From contig CALGHC010000685.1 in NCBI GenBank assembly GCA_937915965.1, positions 1 to 7,005 of the forward strand: a stretch of DNA of 7,005 bases, in the 5' to 3' direction. A program made the position numbers and the translations under genes. The notes below the pieces were generated by a model. It had not been told where the DNA came from and searched no databases. It saw only the letters and a program-made list of their open reading frames with translations. This DNA is from an uncultured Myxococcales bacterium (GTDB taxonomy: Bacteria > Myxococcota_A > UBA9042). Positions within the stretch are counted from its first letter, which is position 1; every line of letters begins with the position of its first letter. Positions 1-5,650 of the stretch are shown one piece after another.

Positions 1-993
1 GCCGGCGGCCGGGTCGCCAGCCGGGTCCGCGTCCGGGTCGAGGGCGTGCCCGGCCCCGATCGCGCGCGCCTCAAGCGCCGTGCAGCGCGACTCGAGCCAA
101 TCGAGGTCGAGCGCCATCGAGTCGCGCTCAAGGAAGGGCGTCCATGCCCAGCGACCCTTGGTCTTTGTGAGCAACATCGCCTTGCGCCGGTGATGGACTT
201 GCTCGCCGAGGGCGCCGTCGTAGAAGCGGCCGCTGATCACGAGCAACGCAGGCGCTTGCGGTACGCCGGTCGCTATCAGCTCCGCCCAACCACCAGCGTC
301 GAGGTCCGCCGTCACGCTTGGATGCAGCTCGACGACTGCAGGCCGAACCAGCGGCTCGCTCGTCCACGCGGCCACGTCACTGCCGGGGAACGCGGCCACG
401 ACGTGGTGCTTCCAAGCGGTGCGGCTGCGTTTTTCGTCGTCACCCGGCTTCTGCCAGGCGTTGAACAAGCAGATCTCCAGGGTGCCAGCGGGCCGGTCGG
501 CGCTCGCCGCGGTCCGGTTCACCTCGACCTGACGGGCGAGCTTGAACGACTTGGCTGGCACCAGCTCGGCGCAGCTGACCTCTGGTACGAGCTGTGCGCT
601 GCTGCGACCGTCGTGCAGACGCGGCACCGCCGCTGGCAAGGGCGGCAGGACATCGCCCACAGTCGCGCTAACGGGCAACTGTGCGGCAAAAGGGGCGTTC
701 TCTTCGTCGGCGACAGCCTCGGTCGCCGACGCGGGTACCGGCAGCGCTGCGGACGCGCCGCGAGGCGCCGCGACGCGCTCGTCCGCGCTTCCACCGGGTC
801 TGCCGCAGCCGGCGACGATCAGCAGAGAGACGAGGAGCGCGGCAATCGGCCGGGTGTCAATCGGCCGGGTATCAATCGGCCGGGCGTCAATCGGCCGGGC
901 GTCAATCGGCCGGGTGTCAATCGGCCGGGTGTCAATCAGCCGGGTGTCAATCGGCCGGGTGACAAAGAGGGGAGCCAGACGGATGCGGGTCAT
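1..993 (-). CDS. Putative lipoprotein of unknown function with a repeat-extended signal peptide (C-terminus beyond the window)
   Basis: Reading leftwards from the ATG at 993-991, the frame is open for 331 codons to the window edge, so the C-terminus is missing. A lipoprotein signal is clear: a hydrophobic core (residues 51-61, AALLVSLLIVA) ends in the lipobox V-A-G-C with Cys63 (805-807), followed by a Gly/Ser/Ala/Pro-rich linker. The start is chosen because it is the only ATG, GTG or TTG in frame before the lipobox and has AGGA (1002-1005) 8 nt upstream. The oddity is the n-region: about 50 residues instead of the usual 5-10, because residues 12-50 are eight copies of an R-P-I-D-T-type pentapeptide (10 Arg and 7 Asp in all). 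The mature part has Trp-rich and mixed-charge stretches (for example around residues 167-170, FNAW, and WAWTPFLERD nearer the edge) but no family I recognise; the last visible residues are an Asp/Pro/Ala-rich tail. Minus-strand third codon positions are mostly G/C, supporting this strand. The long plus-strand frame over the same bases looks like its antisense shadow. Confidence 0.83.
   Translation of the reverse strand, partial: MTRIRLAPLFVTRPIDTRLIDTRPIDTRPIDARPIDARPIDTRPIDTRPIAALLVSLLIVAGCGRPGGSADERVAAPRGASAALPVPASATEAVADEENAPFAAQLPVSATVGDVLPPLPAAVPRLHDGRSSAQLVPEVSCAELVPAKSFKLARQVEVNRTAASADRPAGTLEICLFNAWQKPGDDEKRSRTAWKHHVVAAFPGSDVAAWTSEPLVRPAVVELHPSVTADLDAGGWAELIATGVPQAPALLVISGRFYDGALGEQVHHRRKAMLLTKTKGRWAWTPFLERDSMALDLDWLESRCTALEARAIGAGHALDPDADPAGDPAAG
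843..962 (-). repeat. 15-bp minisatellite, eight tandem copies, inside the lipoprotein signal sequence
   Basis: Eight directly adjacent 15-bp units fill 843-962 (plus-strand unit CAATCGGCCGGGTGT). They start at 843, 858, 873, 888, 903, 918, 933 and 948. Variation is confined to a few positions: TAT at the end of unit 2, CGT in units 3 and 4, CAG for CGG in unit 7, and TGA at the end of unit 8. Because 15 is a multiple of three, the frame is kept and each unit adds five residues (T/A-R-P/L-I-D) ahead of the hydrophobic core. Each unit except unit 7 carries the palindrome CGGCCG. The near-identity suggests recent expansion by slippage or unequal exchange (inference). Confidence 0.97.
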
Positions 994-996
994 GTC

Positions 997-1020
997 GATG
1001 TTCCTGTCGATGTTCCTGTC
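997..1020 (-). promoter_or_regulatory. Ribosome binding site lying in a perfect 12-bp tandem duplication
   Basis: On the minus strand GACAGGAACATC occurs twice in direct succession (1020-1009 and 1008-997), followed by GAC and the ATG at 993. The inner copy places AGGA 8 nt from the start, which is good Shine-Dalgarno spacing. The outer copy places a second AGGA 20 nt away, too far to serve this ATG directly. The duplication is certain; the RBS role is inferred from position and spacing. Confidence 0.7.
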
Positions 1021-1085
1021 GAAATTCAGGTCTGATGCAATGTCTCGGAGCCGCCGAGCGGCGACGAAGCGGCCGGAGCAGCCTG

Positions 1086-1658
1086 TCAGCCCGGCTCGGC
1101 GGGAGCTGCGTCGAGAAGCAGACCCATAGCGATCAGATCGTCCCAGCCGGCGCCCAGGCGGGCTTCGCGTCGCAGGACGCCTTCGATCTCGAAATCGAAA
1201 CTCTCGTACAGCCGGCGCGCGGCCGTATTGGAGGCGTGCACCTGCAACGCGAGCTTCGTGAGGACGAGGGCGTCGCGCGACGCCGCGATCGACGCGGCGA
1301 TCAGCCGTCGGGCGAGCCCCCGTCGCCACAGGCGCCTGATCACCGCAACGCCCATCTGGCCGACGTGGCGGTTGCGCAACAGGTGACCGCCCACGACCGT
1401 GCACATGCCGACGACGGCGTGACCGTCGACCGCGACCAGCAGGAGGCAGTTGTCATTGGCCAGAAAGCGGCCAATGAGCTCGGCCTCGACGTCGCTGCGG
1501 TCCTCGAAGTCCTCAATGCCCTGCAACAAGTACTCCGTTTCGGCCAGGACGCGACGTTTGAAGGCGCACAGCAGGGCGGCGTCGCTGAGCCGCGCGCTGC
1601 GAATGCGGAAGCCGTCGGCGAACAGCTCCGACGGGGCGATCGGCGATTGCTGGGACAT
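1086..1658 (-). CDS. GNAT family N-acetyltransferase
   Basis: A 190-residue protein, typical length for a single-domain GCN5-related acetyltransferase, which transfers acetyl from acetyl-CoA to an amine. The N-terminus (residues 16-33, DGFRIRSARLSDAALLCA) has the usual opening strand plus 'R-x-A-R-x-x-D-A' helix. Residues 72-91 form the central strands (LLLVAVDGHAVVGMCTVVGG). Residues 99-125 form motif A, with the pyrophosphate loop R-R-G-L-A (112-116) and the following helix. Residues 134-160 (LALQVHASNTAARRLYES then FDFEIEG) match the conserved 'N-x-x-A-x-x-L-Y-x-x-x-x-F-x-x-E-G' segment, and a D-D-L-x-x-M strand follows at 173-178. The start at 1658 has GGAG (1667-1670) 8 nt upstream; a much longer reading is possible in frame but runs through the divergent intergenic region and has no GNAT homology. 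The substrate (small molecule or protein N-terminus) cannot be deduced. The downstream lipoprotein starts 92 bp beyond its stop on the same strand, so an operon is possible. Confidence 0.92.
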   Translation of the reverse strand: MSQQSPIAPSELFADGFRIRSARLSDAALLCAFKRRVLAETEYLLQGIEDFEDRSDVEAELIGRFLANDNCLLLVAVDGHAVVGMCTVVGGHLLRNRHVGQMGVAVIRRLWRRGLARRLIAASIAASRDALVLTKLALQVHASNTAARRLYESFDFEIEGVLRREARLGAGWDDLIAMGLLLDAAPAEPG

Positions 1659-1705
1659 GGCGGCGGCTCCGAGACGAGCAGTGCGACCAGCAGCGTAGTC
1701 CACAG

Positions 1706-1739
1706 GTTCGCGGCTGGCCAGGAGAACGCCAACGCGAAC
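1706..1739. promoter_or_regulatory. Candidate operator or enhancer: 7-bp inverted repeat with 20-bp spacer
   Basis: GTTCGCG at 1706-1712 is matched by its exact reverse complement CGCGAAC at 1733-1739. The pair lies 48 bp upstream of the GNAT start and about 70 bp before the sigma-54-like element at 1809. That distance would suit an upstream activator site for a bacterial enhancer-binding protein; alternatively it could be an operator of the GNAT gene. A 7-bp perfect pair may arise by chance in GC-rich DNA, so support is limited. Confidence 0.28.
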
Positions 1740-1808
1740 TCGCGCTCGGGTGAGGCTGTAGGCGCCGGCGAAGCCCTCAGCGGTTTCGGGTGCACGGCTC
1801 CTTTGGAA

Positions 1809-1825
1809 TTGGTAGACTTGTTGCC
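1809..1825 (+). promoter_or_regulatory. Candidate sigma-54 (RpoN) -24/-12 promoter for the repeat lipoprotein
   Basis: TTGGTAGACTTGTTGCC matches the sigma-54 consensus YTGGCACRNNNNTTGCW at its key positions. GG lies at 1811-1812, GC at 1823-1824, with exactly 10 nt between, TT before the GC, and A and purine at their consensus places. Expected transcription start is about 1836, giving a leader of roughly 58 nt before the ATG at 1894. I found no convincing sigma-70-type pair nearby. The CAC of the -24 box is degenerate (TAG), so this is a candidate only. Confidence 0.42.
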
Positions 1826-1893
1826 GCCCACGGCGCCAACGGCCGCCGCAAAGACACGAATCGCCATCCGCAATCGCGGGCCCAGGTGACCAC

Positions 1894-4800
1894 ATGCAGA
1901 TCTCGACTCTTCGGCGCTTCCATTCGTGGCGCACGCTGCCGGTCCTTCTTGCCCTGGCCGGTCTCGTCACGGTCGTTTCGGCCTGCGGCGATGACACGAC
2001 CGTTGGCGGAGGACCGAAATTTGACGCGGTCGCCAGCGGCGACGGCGGAGGAGGAGGCGGCATTATCGACGCCACCCTCCCCGACGGCGACGCGACAACG
2101 CCGGCATGCCTCAGCGACAGCGACTGCGCGGTCGAGGGCTTGCTTCCCTGCCAGCAAGCGGTCTGCGGCGATGGTCTCTGCTCGGTCGTCACCAAGCCTA
2201 CTGGTAGCGCGTGTTCGGCGGCGGGGACGACATTGGGTGTCTGCGAGGAGCAGCGCTGCGACGCCAACGCCCAGTGTGCGCCTACCGCCAAGGCAGACCT
2301 TGCGCCCTGCGGCGACGGGCCATGCGGCGAGGTCTGCAAGGCCGGCGCGTGCACCGCAGCCAAGCCCGCCGACTGGAGCGACGCCAACCCCTGTACCATC
2401 GATGGCTGCGATCCGACGCTGGGTGTGTACCACCAGCCGGTCAACGATCCGACGTCGATCTGCCAGGATGGTGACGGCTGCACCGTCGGCGACGCGTGCA
2501 TCGGCGGCGTCTGTGTGGGTCAACCGATCCCCTGCGACGACAACGACGAGTGCACGATCGACAGCTGTGATCCAGCGAGCGGCGCGTGCGTCTTTGCGCC
2601 GGTGCCTGGCTGTGGTCAGCTGCCCTGCAGCAGCTCCGCGCAGTGCAATGACGGCGACGCATGTACCCAGGATTTCTGTGACAAGGACACCGGCGAGTGC
2701 ATCAACCTCTTGATGCCCGACTGCCCGGCAGGCTGCCAGGGGCCCGGCTCATGTGACGACGGCAACAAATGCACCGAAGACGCGTGCGATGCCGCCGGCA
2801 AGTGCAGCCACCAGGCGATCCCCGGCTGCGGCGAGCCGCAAGGCTGCAAGGGACCGGCGGATTGCAACGACGGCAACAAGTGCACGATCGATGGATGCAA
2901 CACCAACACCGGCAAGTGCGTGCACGACGCGCTTCCAGGCTGCATTCAGCCATGCACCTCGCCAGTTGACTGCGACGACGGCGACACCTGCACGGCCGAC
3001 CAATGCAGCTTGGCGGGAGGCTGCAGCCACGTCGCCAAGCCGGGCTGCTGCACAAGCAACGATCAGTGCAAGGACGACAGCCCATGCACCCTCGACGGAT
3101 GCCACAAGAACGCCTGCCTCTTTCAGCCGATCGCCGGCTGCTGTCAGAGTGACACTGACTGCAATGACGCCAACGTCTGCACGGTCGACGCCTGCCAGAA
3201 GACCGATGCGGGCCAGCCGGTGTGCGTGCACAAGCAGATGCCTGGCTGCATCAACCAGTGCCAGACAGCCCAGGACTGCGACGACGGCGACAAGTGCACC
3301 AAGGACACCTGCCTGATGGGATCGAGCGGGGCCAGCGGGTGCCAGCACGCCCCGATCCCAGGATGCGGCGTGATTCCCGGCTGCCAGTCCAACAAGGAAT
3401 GCGACGACGGCGACAAGTGCACGATTGACGCCTGCCAGAAGAACCCCGACGGCACGACCAGCTGCGCGCACAAGCCGGCTCCTGGCTGCGCGGGTTGCAC
3501 CAACGACGCGGCATGCGCCGACGACAACCCGTGCACGCAGGACTGGTGCGACCCCGCCACGGGCCAGTGCAACCACGCCGGCATGTTCCCCTGCCCGATT
3601 GGCTGCCAGTCCGCCACGGAATGCGACGACGGCGACAAGTGCACCATCGACGCTTGTATCAACGTCGGCGGGATGACCAAGTGCGCCCACAACCCCAACC
3701 CCGCCTGCGGCCCTGAGTGCAAGGTAGCGTCCGACTGCAAGTCAGGCGGCCCCTGCAGTCAGGCGGTCTGCGTCAATGGCGGCTGTTTCTACAAGGACGT
3801 GCCGGGCTGCACGCCACCGTGCACCGGCAACGCGCAGTGCAATGACAACAACGCTTGCACCAAGGACGCCTGCCAGAACGGCAAGTGCCTCAACGAGGCG
3901 ATACCGGGCTGCGGATCGTGCCAGGGCAACTGTGGCGGCAACGCCCAGACCTGCTGGTGCGACGCCGCCTGCGAAGGCGTCGGCGACTGCTGCGGGGACT
4001 ACGTCCAGTTCTGCAAGGGCTGCAAGGGCGCCCAGGACTGCGATGATGGCGACAAGTGCACCTACGACGGCTGCGGCGCCGACGGCCAATGCGCCCACAA
4101 GCCGATGCCTGACTGCGTCCCGGAGTGTGTCAGCGCGAGCGACTGCAACGACGGCCTGAAGTGCACTATCGACCTGTGCAACAGCGGCACCTGCGTCGCC
4201 GCGCCGATGCCTGGCTGCGTCGAGCCACAGTGCGGCGGCGACGACCAATGCGATGACGGCGACCCCTGTACCTTCGACGCGTGTGTCGACGGTCAGTGCG
4301 CCCACGTCGCCGAGCCGGGGTGCGGTCAGGGCTGCAAGTCGGCAGCAGACTGCAACGACGGCAAGGCCTGTACGACGGACTACTGCAGCGCCGGCGTCTG
4401 CAAACACCTCGACAAGGTCTGCAACGACAACAACACCTGCACGGCCGACTACTGCAACCCGGCGACAGGTCAGTGCGTCTACGCGTCGCTGCCCGGCTGC
4501 ACGCCGGACAAGTGCAAGACGGCGGCGCAGTGCAACGACAACAACGCGTGCACGACGGACTACTGCACCGGCGGAATCTGCAAGAGCTACCCAAAGACCT
4601 GCAACGACGGCAAGACCTGCACCCTCGACCAGTGTGCGCAGGACTCGGGCGGATGCGTGTTCACGCCGATCCCGGGATGCTCGTTCTGCCAGAGCGCCAA
4701 CGACTGCCAGATCGCGAACAAGTGCGTCTTCGGGGTCTGCAACGTCGCCCTCGGCCAGTGCGGCTACGTCCAAAAAACCTGCAATGACGGCAAGGCCTGC

Positions 4801-5565
4801 ACAGACGACAGCTGCAACGCGGCCAACGGCGCATGCACGTTCCAGCCGATCCCGGGCTGCGGCGCCGAGTGCGCGGGGGACGGCGACTGCCAGGTCGACG
4901 ACAAGTGCACGGCCACGCTATGCGCATTTGGCACCTGCCAGGCCTTCGCAAAGCCCTGCGACGACAAGAACCCGTGCACCTTCGACGTCTGCGATGGCAA
5001 GACCGGTGCTTGCAACTTCGAGCCGATCGCGGGCTGCAGCTCCGACGGCTGCGTGACCACCCAGGATTGCGACGATGGCAAATCGTGCACCAAGGACGCG
5101 TGCAATGCCAAGACCGGTCAGTGCAACCATGTCGCGATCCCCGGCTGCGATCCCAACGCCATGGACTGCGCCCAAAATCTCGACTGCGATGACGGCAACC
5201 CGTGCTCGACGGGCTACTGCAACGGTCAGACCAAGAAGTGCACTTTCTACCCGGTGCCAAACTGCACCATCGGCAAGCCCTGCAAGACCAGCGCGCAGTG
5301 CGATGACAAGAACCTGTGCTCAAGCGATCTCTGCATCGCCAACGTCTGCCAAACCAAGCCGATTACCTGCAACGACTACAACCCCTGCTCCAACGACTAC
5401 TGCAACAAGACCAACGGCCAGTGCCTCCACAATCCGATCCCCGCATGCCAGACGACCAAATGCGGAGAGGACAGCGATTGCAACGACCAGAACGGCTGCA
5501 CCAAGGACCACTGCCTCTTTGGTTACTGCAACTTCGACTGGATTGCTGGCTGCGTGCCGAAGTAG
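1894..5565 (+). CDS. Giant cysteine-rich modular repeat lipoprotein with an embedded somatomedin-B-like domain
   Basis: A 1223-residue predicted envelope lipoprotein. The start ATG has AGGTGA at 1884-1889, 4 nt upstream. Residues 1-30 form a signal peptide (basic RR and R13, hydrophobic 15-28) ending in the lipobox V-S-A-C with Cys31; Gly and Asp follow. Residues 32-71 are a Gly/Asp-rich flexible linker. Residues 72-244 are degenerate Cys-rich modules, the best being 214-240. Residues 245-813 hold 15 six-Cys modules of consensus C-x4-[DQE]-C-x-D-[DGN]-x2-C-T-x-D-x-C-xn-G-x-C-x6-P-G-C, interrupted at 676-707 by an eight-Cys somatomedin-B-like domain. Residues 814-1223 are mainly ~60-residue ten-Cys double modules. 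By hand count about 190 residues (15-16%) are Cys. There is no enzyme domain, transmembrane segment or C-terminal sorting motif. I infer an oxidised, surface-exposed, rod-like protein for adhesion, recognition or structure. The Asp-rich D-C-D-D-G-D-K-C loops could bind calcium (inference by analogy with acidic loops of Ca-binding repeats). A distant alternative label is Dickkopf-like Cys-rich repeats. The stop is TAG at 5563. Confidence 0.95.
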   Translation: MQISTLRRFHSWRTLPVLLALAGLVTVVSACGDDTTVGGGPKFDAVASGDGGGGGGIIDATLPDGDATTPACLSDSDCAVEGLLPCQQAVCGDGLCSVVTKPTGSACSAAGTTLGVCEEQRCDANAQCAPTAKADLAPCGDGPCGEVCKAGACTAAKPADWSDANPCTIDGCDPTLGVYHQPVNDPTSICQDGDGCTVGDACIGGVCVGQPIPCDDNDECTIDSCDPASGACVFAPVPGCGQLPCSSSAQCNDGDACTQDFCDKDTGECINLLMPDCPAGCQGPGSCDDGNKCTEDACDAAGKCSHQAIPGCGEPQGCKGPADCNDGNKCTIDGCNTNTGKCVHDALPGCIQPCTSPVDCDDGDTCTADQCSLAGGCSHVAKPGCCTSNDQCKDDSPCTLDGCHKNACLFQPIAGCCQSDTDCNDANVCTVDACQKTDAGQPVCVHKQMPGCINQCQTAQDCDDGDKCTKDTCLMGSSGASGCQHAPIPGCGVIPGCQSNKECDDGDKCTIDACQKNPDGTTSCAHKPAPGCAGCTNDAACADDNPCTQDWCDPATGQCNHAGMFPCPIGCQSATECDDGDKCTIDACINVGGMTKCAHNPNPACGPECKVASDCKSGGPCSQAVCVNGGCFYKDVPGCTPPCTGNAQCNDNNACTKDACQNGKCLNEAIPGCGSCQGNCGGNAQTCWCDAACEGVGDCCGDYVQFCKGCKGAQDCDDGDKCTYDGCGADGQCAHKPMPDCVPECVSASDCNDGLKCTIDLCNSGTCVAAPMPGCVEPQCGGDDQCDDGDPCTFDACVDGQCAHVAEPGCGQGCKSAADCNDGKACTTDYCSAGVCKHLDKVCNDNNTCTADYCNPATGQCVYASLPGCTPDKCKTAAQCNDNNACTTDYCTGGICKSYPKTCNDGKTCTLDQCAQDSGGCVFTPIPGCSFCQSANDCQIANKCVFGVCNVALGQCGYVQKTCNDGKACTDDSCNAANGACTFQPIPGCGAECAGDGDCQVDDKCTATLCAFGTCQAFAKPCDDKNPCTFDVCDGKTGACNFEPIAGCSSDGCVTTQDCDDGKSCTKDACNAKTGQCNHVAIPGCDPNAMDCAQNLDCDDGNPCSTGYCNGQTKKCTFYPVPNCTIGKPCKTSAQCDDKNLCSSDLCIANVCQTKPITCNDYNPCSNDYCNKTNGQCLHNPIPACQTTKCGEDSDCNDQNGCTKDHCLFGYCNFDWIAGCVPK
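2626..3918 (+). repeat. Twelve tandem six-Cys modules (first array, residues 245-675)
   Basis: Modules begin with a Cys codon at 2626, 2734, 2845, 2953, 3049, 3142, 3259, 3382, 3496, 3604, 3718 and 3820 and are about 31-41 residues long. Each holds six Cys. Two (the fifth and sixth, starting at 3049 and 3142) follow the previous closing Cys directly, giving C-C junctions; elsewhere a 2-4 residue linker follows the closing P-G-C. Length variation lies mostly between the fourth and fifth Cys (D-P-A-T-G-Q-type turn, expanded in the modules starting 3142, 3259, 3382 and 3604) and in the linker. The conserved core is D-C-D-D-G-D-K-C-T-I-D-A-C. Confidence 0.93.
3919..4014 (+). other. Somatomedin-B-like domain within the repeat lipoprotein (residues 676-707)
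   Basis: The cysteine pattern is C-x3-C-x6-C-x-C-x3-C-x5-C-C-x6-C, eight Cys in all, with the diagnostic ends C-W-C-D-x-x-C and G-D-C-C-x-D-Y-x-x-F-C. This is the somatomedin-B signature seen in vitronectin and ENPP proteins (C-R-C-D-x-x-C and G-D-C-C-x-D-Y). It breaks the six-Cys array exactly at a module boundary, after the P-G-C of the module at 3820 and before the module at 4021. In animals such domains form compact disulfide knots that bind protein partners. A binding role here is inference. Confidence 0.85.
4021..4332 (+). repeat. Three further six-Cys modules (residues 710-813)
   Basis: Modules begin at 4021, 4126 and 4231 and resume the single-module pattern after the somatomedin-B-like domain, each 34-35 residues with six Cys and ending P-D-C or P-G-C plus a short linker. 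The first keeps the D-C-D-D-G-D-K-C-T core of the earlier array, with different synonymous codons (GATGAT instead of GACGAC). Confidence 0.92.
4333..5049 (+). repeat. Four tandem ~60-residue ten-Cys super-repeats (residues 814-1052)
   Basis: Super-repeats begin at 4333, 4513, 4687 and 4870 and measure 60, 58, 61 and 60 residues. Each is a full module that has lost its closing P-G-C and linker, joined straight to a module that has lost its opening C-x4-[DQ]; the junction reads K-[VTP]-C-[ND]-D. Ten Cys remain in place of twelve. Each ends in a normal closing P-G-C or A-G-C. The repeated period has therefore changed from about 36 to about 60 residues. Confidence 0.9.
5050..5562 (+). repeat. C-terminal modules: two single, one super-repeat, one terminal single (residues 1053-1223)
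   Basis: Single six-Cys modules lie at 5050-5166 and 5167-5280, a fifth ten-Cys super-repeat of 60 residues at 5281-5460, and a final six-Cys module at 5461-5562 ending A-G-C-V-P-K. The protein stops three residues after the last Cys, so no separate C-terminal anchor or sorting domain exists. The lipid at Cys31 is the only apparent membrane tether. Confidence 0.9.
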
Positions 5566-5566
5566 C

Positions 5567-5622
5567 GCGGCGAGATAGCTGCGTGCCAGAATAGCCTGCG
5601 GCCTGCGGCTGATCTCTGCCGC
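5567..5622 (+). terminator. Long imperfect hairpin just after the repeat-lipoprotein stop codon
   Basis: Bases 5567-5582 can pair with 5605-5622: five pairs, a bulged U (5617), five pairs, a bulged G (5611), then six pairs including one G-U. This gives a 16-bp stem, and a further 3-bp stem (5585-5587 with 5600-5602) is possible inside the 22-nt loop. It starts one base after the TAG. No U-tract follows, so it is not a classical intrinsic terminator. It could act as a Rho-aided end, an mRNA 3' stabiliser or a processing site before thrC. Confidence 0.42.
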
Positions 5623-5627
5623 CAATG

Positions 5628-5638
5628 CCCCCCCCCCC
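5628..5638 (+). repeat. Poly-C homopolymer (11 C) upstream of thrC
   Basis: Eleven consecutive C bases separate an ATG at 5625 from the thrC ATG at 5651. With 11 C the upstream ATG is out of frame with thrC; with 12 (or 9) it would be in frame and add nine residues beginning M-P-P-P-P. Such tracts slip in replication and are also prone to sequencing error. Confidence 0.97.
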
Positions 5639-5650
5639 GAGCCTGCCGCG

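Noticed and set aside
843..962. CRISPR array
   Set aside because: The units are 15 bp and directly adjacent with no spacers. This is a coding minisatellite.
46..1035. 329-codon plus-strand frame across the left end with N-R-P-G-V repeats
   Set aside because: It is the codon-aligned antisense of the minus-strand lipoprotein. It lacks a signal, a recognisable domain and a convincing RBS, and the minus frame has lipobox, RBS and G/C-biased third positions.
1050..1062. Hairpin GCCGC-CGA-GCGGC between the GNAT and lipoprotein genes as terminator
   Set aside because: Only 5 bp of stem, no U-tract on either strand, and such short GC stems are frequent in this composition.
1035..1889. 284-codon plus-strand frame opposite the GNAT gene
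   Set aside because: The opposite strand encodes a clear GNAT domain. This frame is Arg/Gln/Ala-rich without a family resemblance and is expected by chance in GC-rich DNA.
1894..1986. Twin-arginine export signal (RR at residues 7-8)
   Set aside because: The residues around RR (T-L-R-R-F-H) do not fit the S-R-R-x-F-L-K consensus. A Sec lipoprotein signal explains it better.
1659..2501. Possible N-terminal extension of the GNAT protein to 471 residues
   Set aside because: The extra part overlaps the opposite-strand lipoprotein coding region and its promoter region, and a normal 190-aa GNAT with a good RBS starts at 1658.
2749..3690. Long minus-strand frames opposite the Cys-rich protein (also 3742-4773)
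   Set aside because: Their periodic Val/Ala/Arg composition mirrors the repeat codons of the sense strand. They are shadows of the repeat array.
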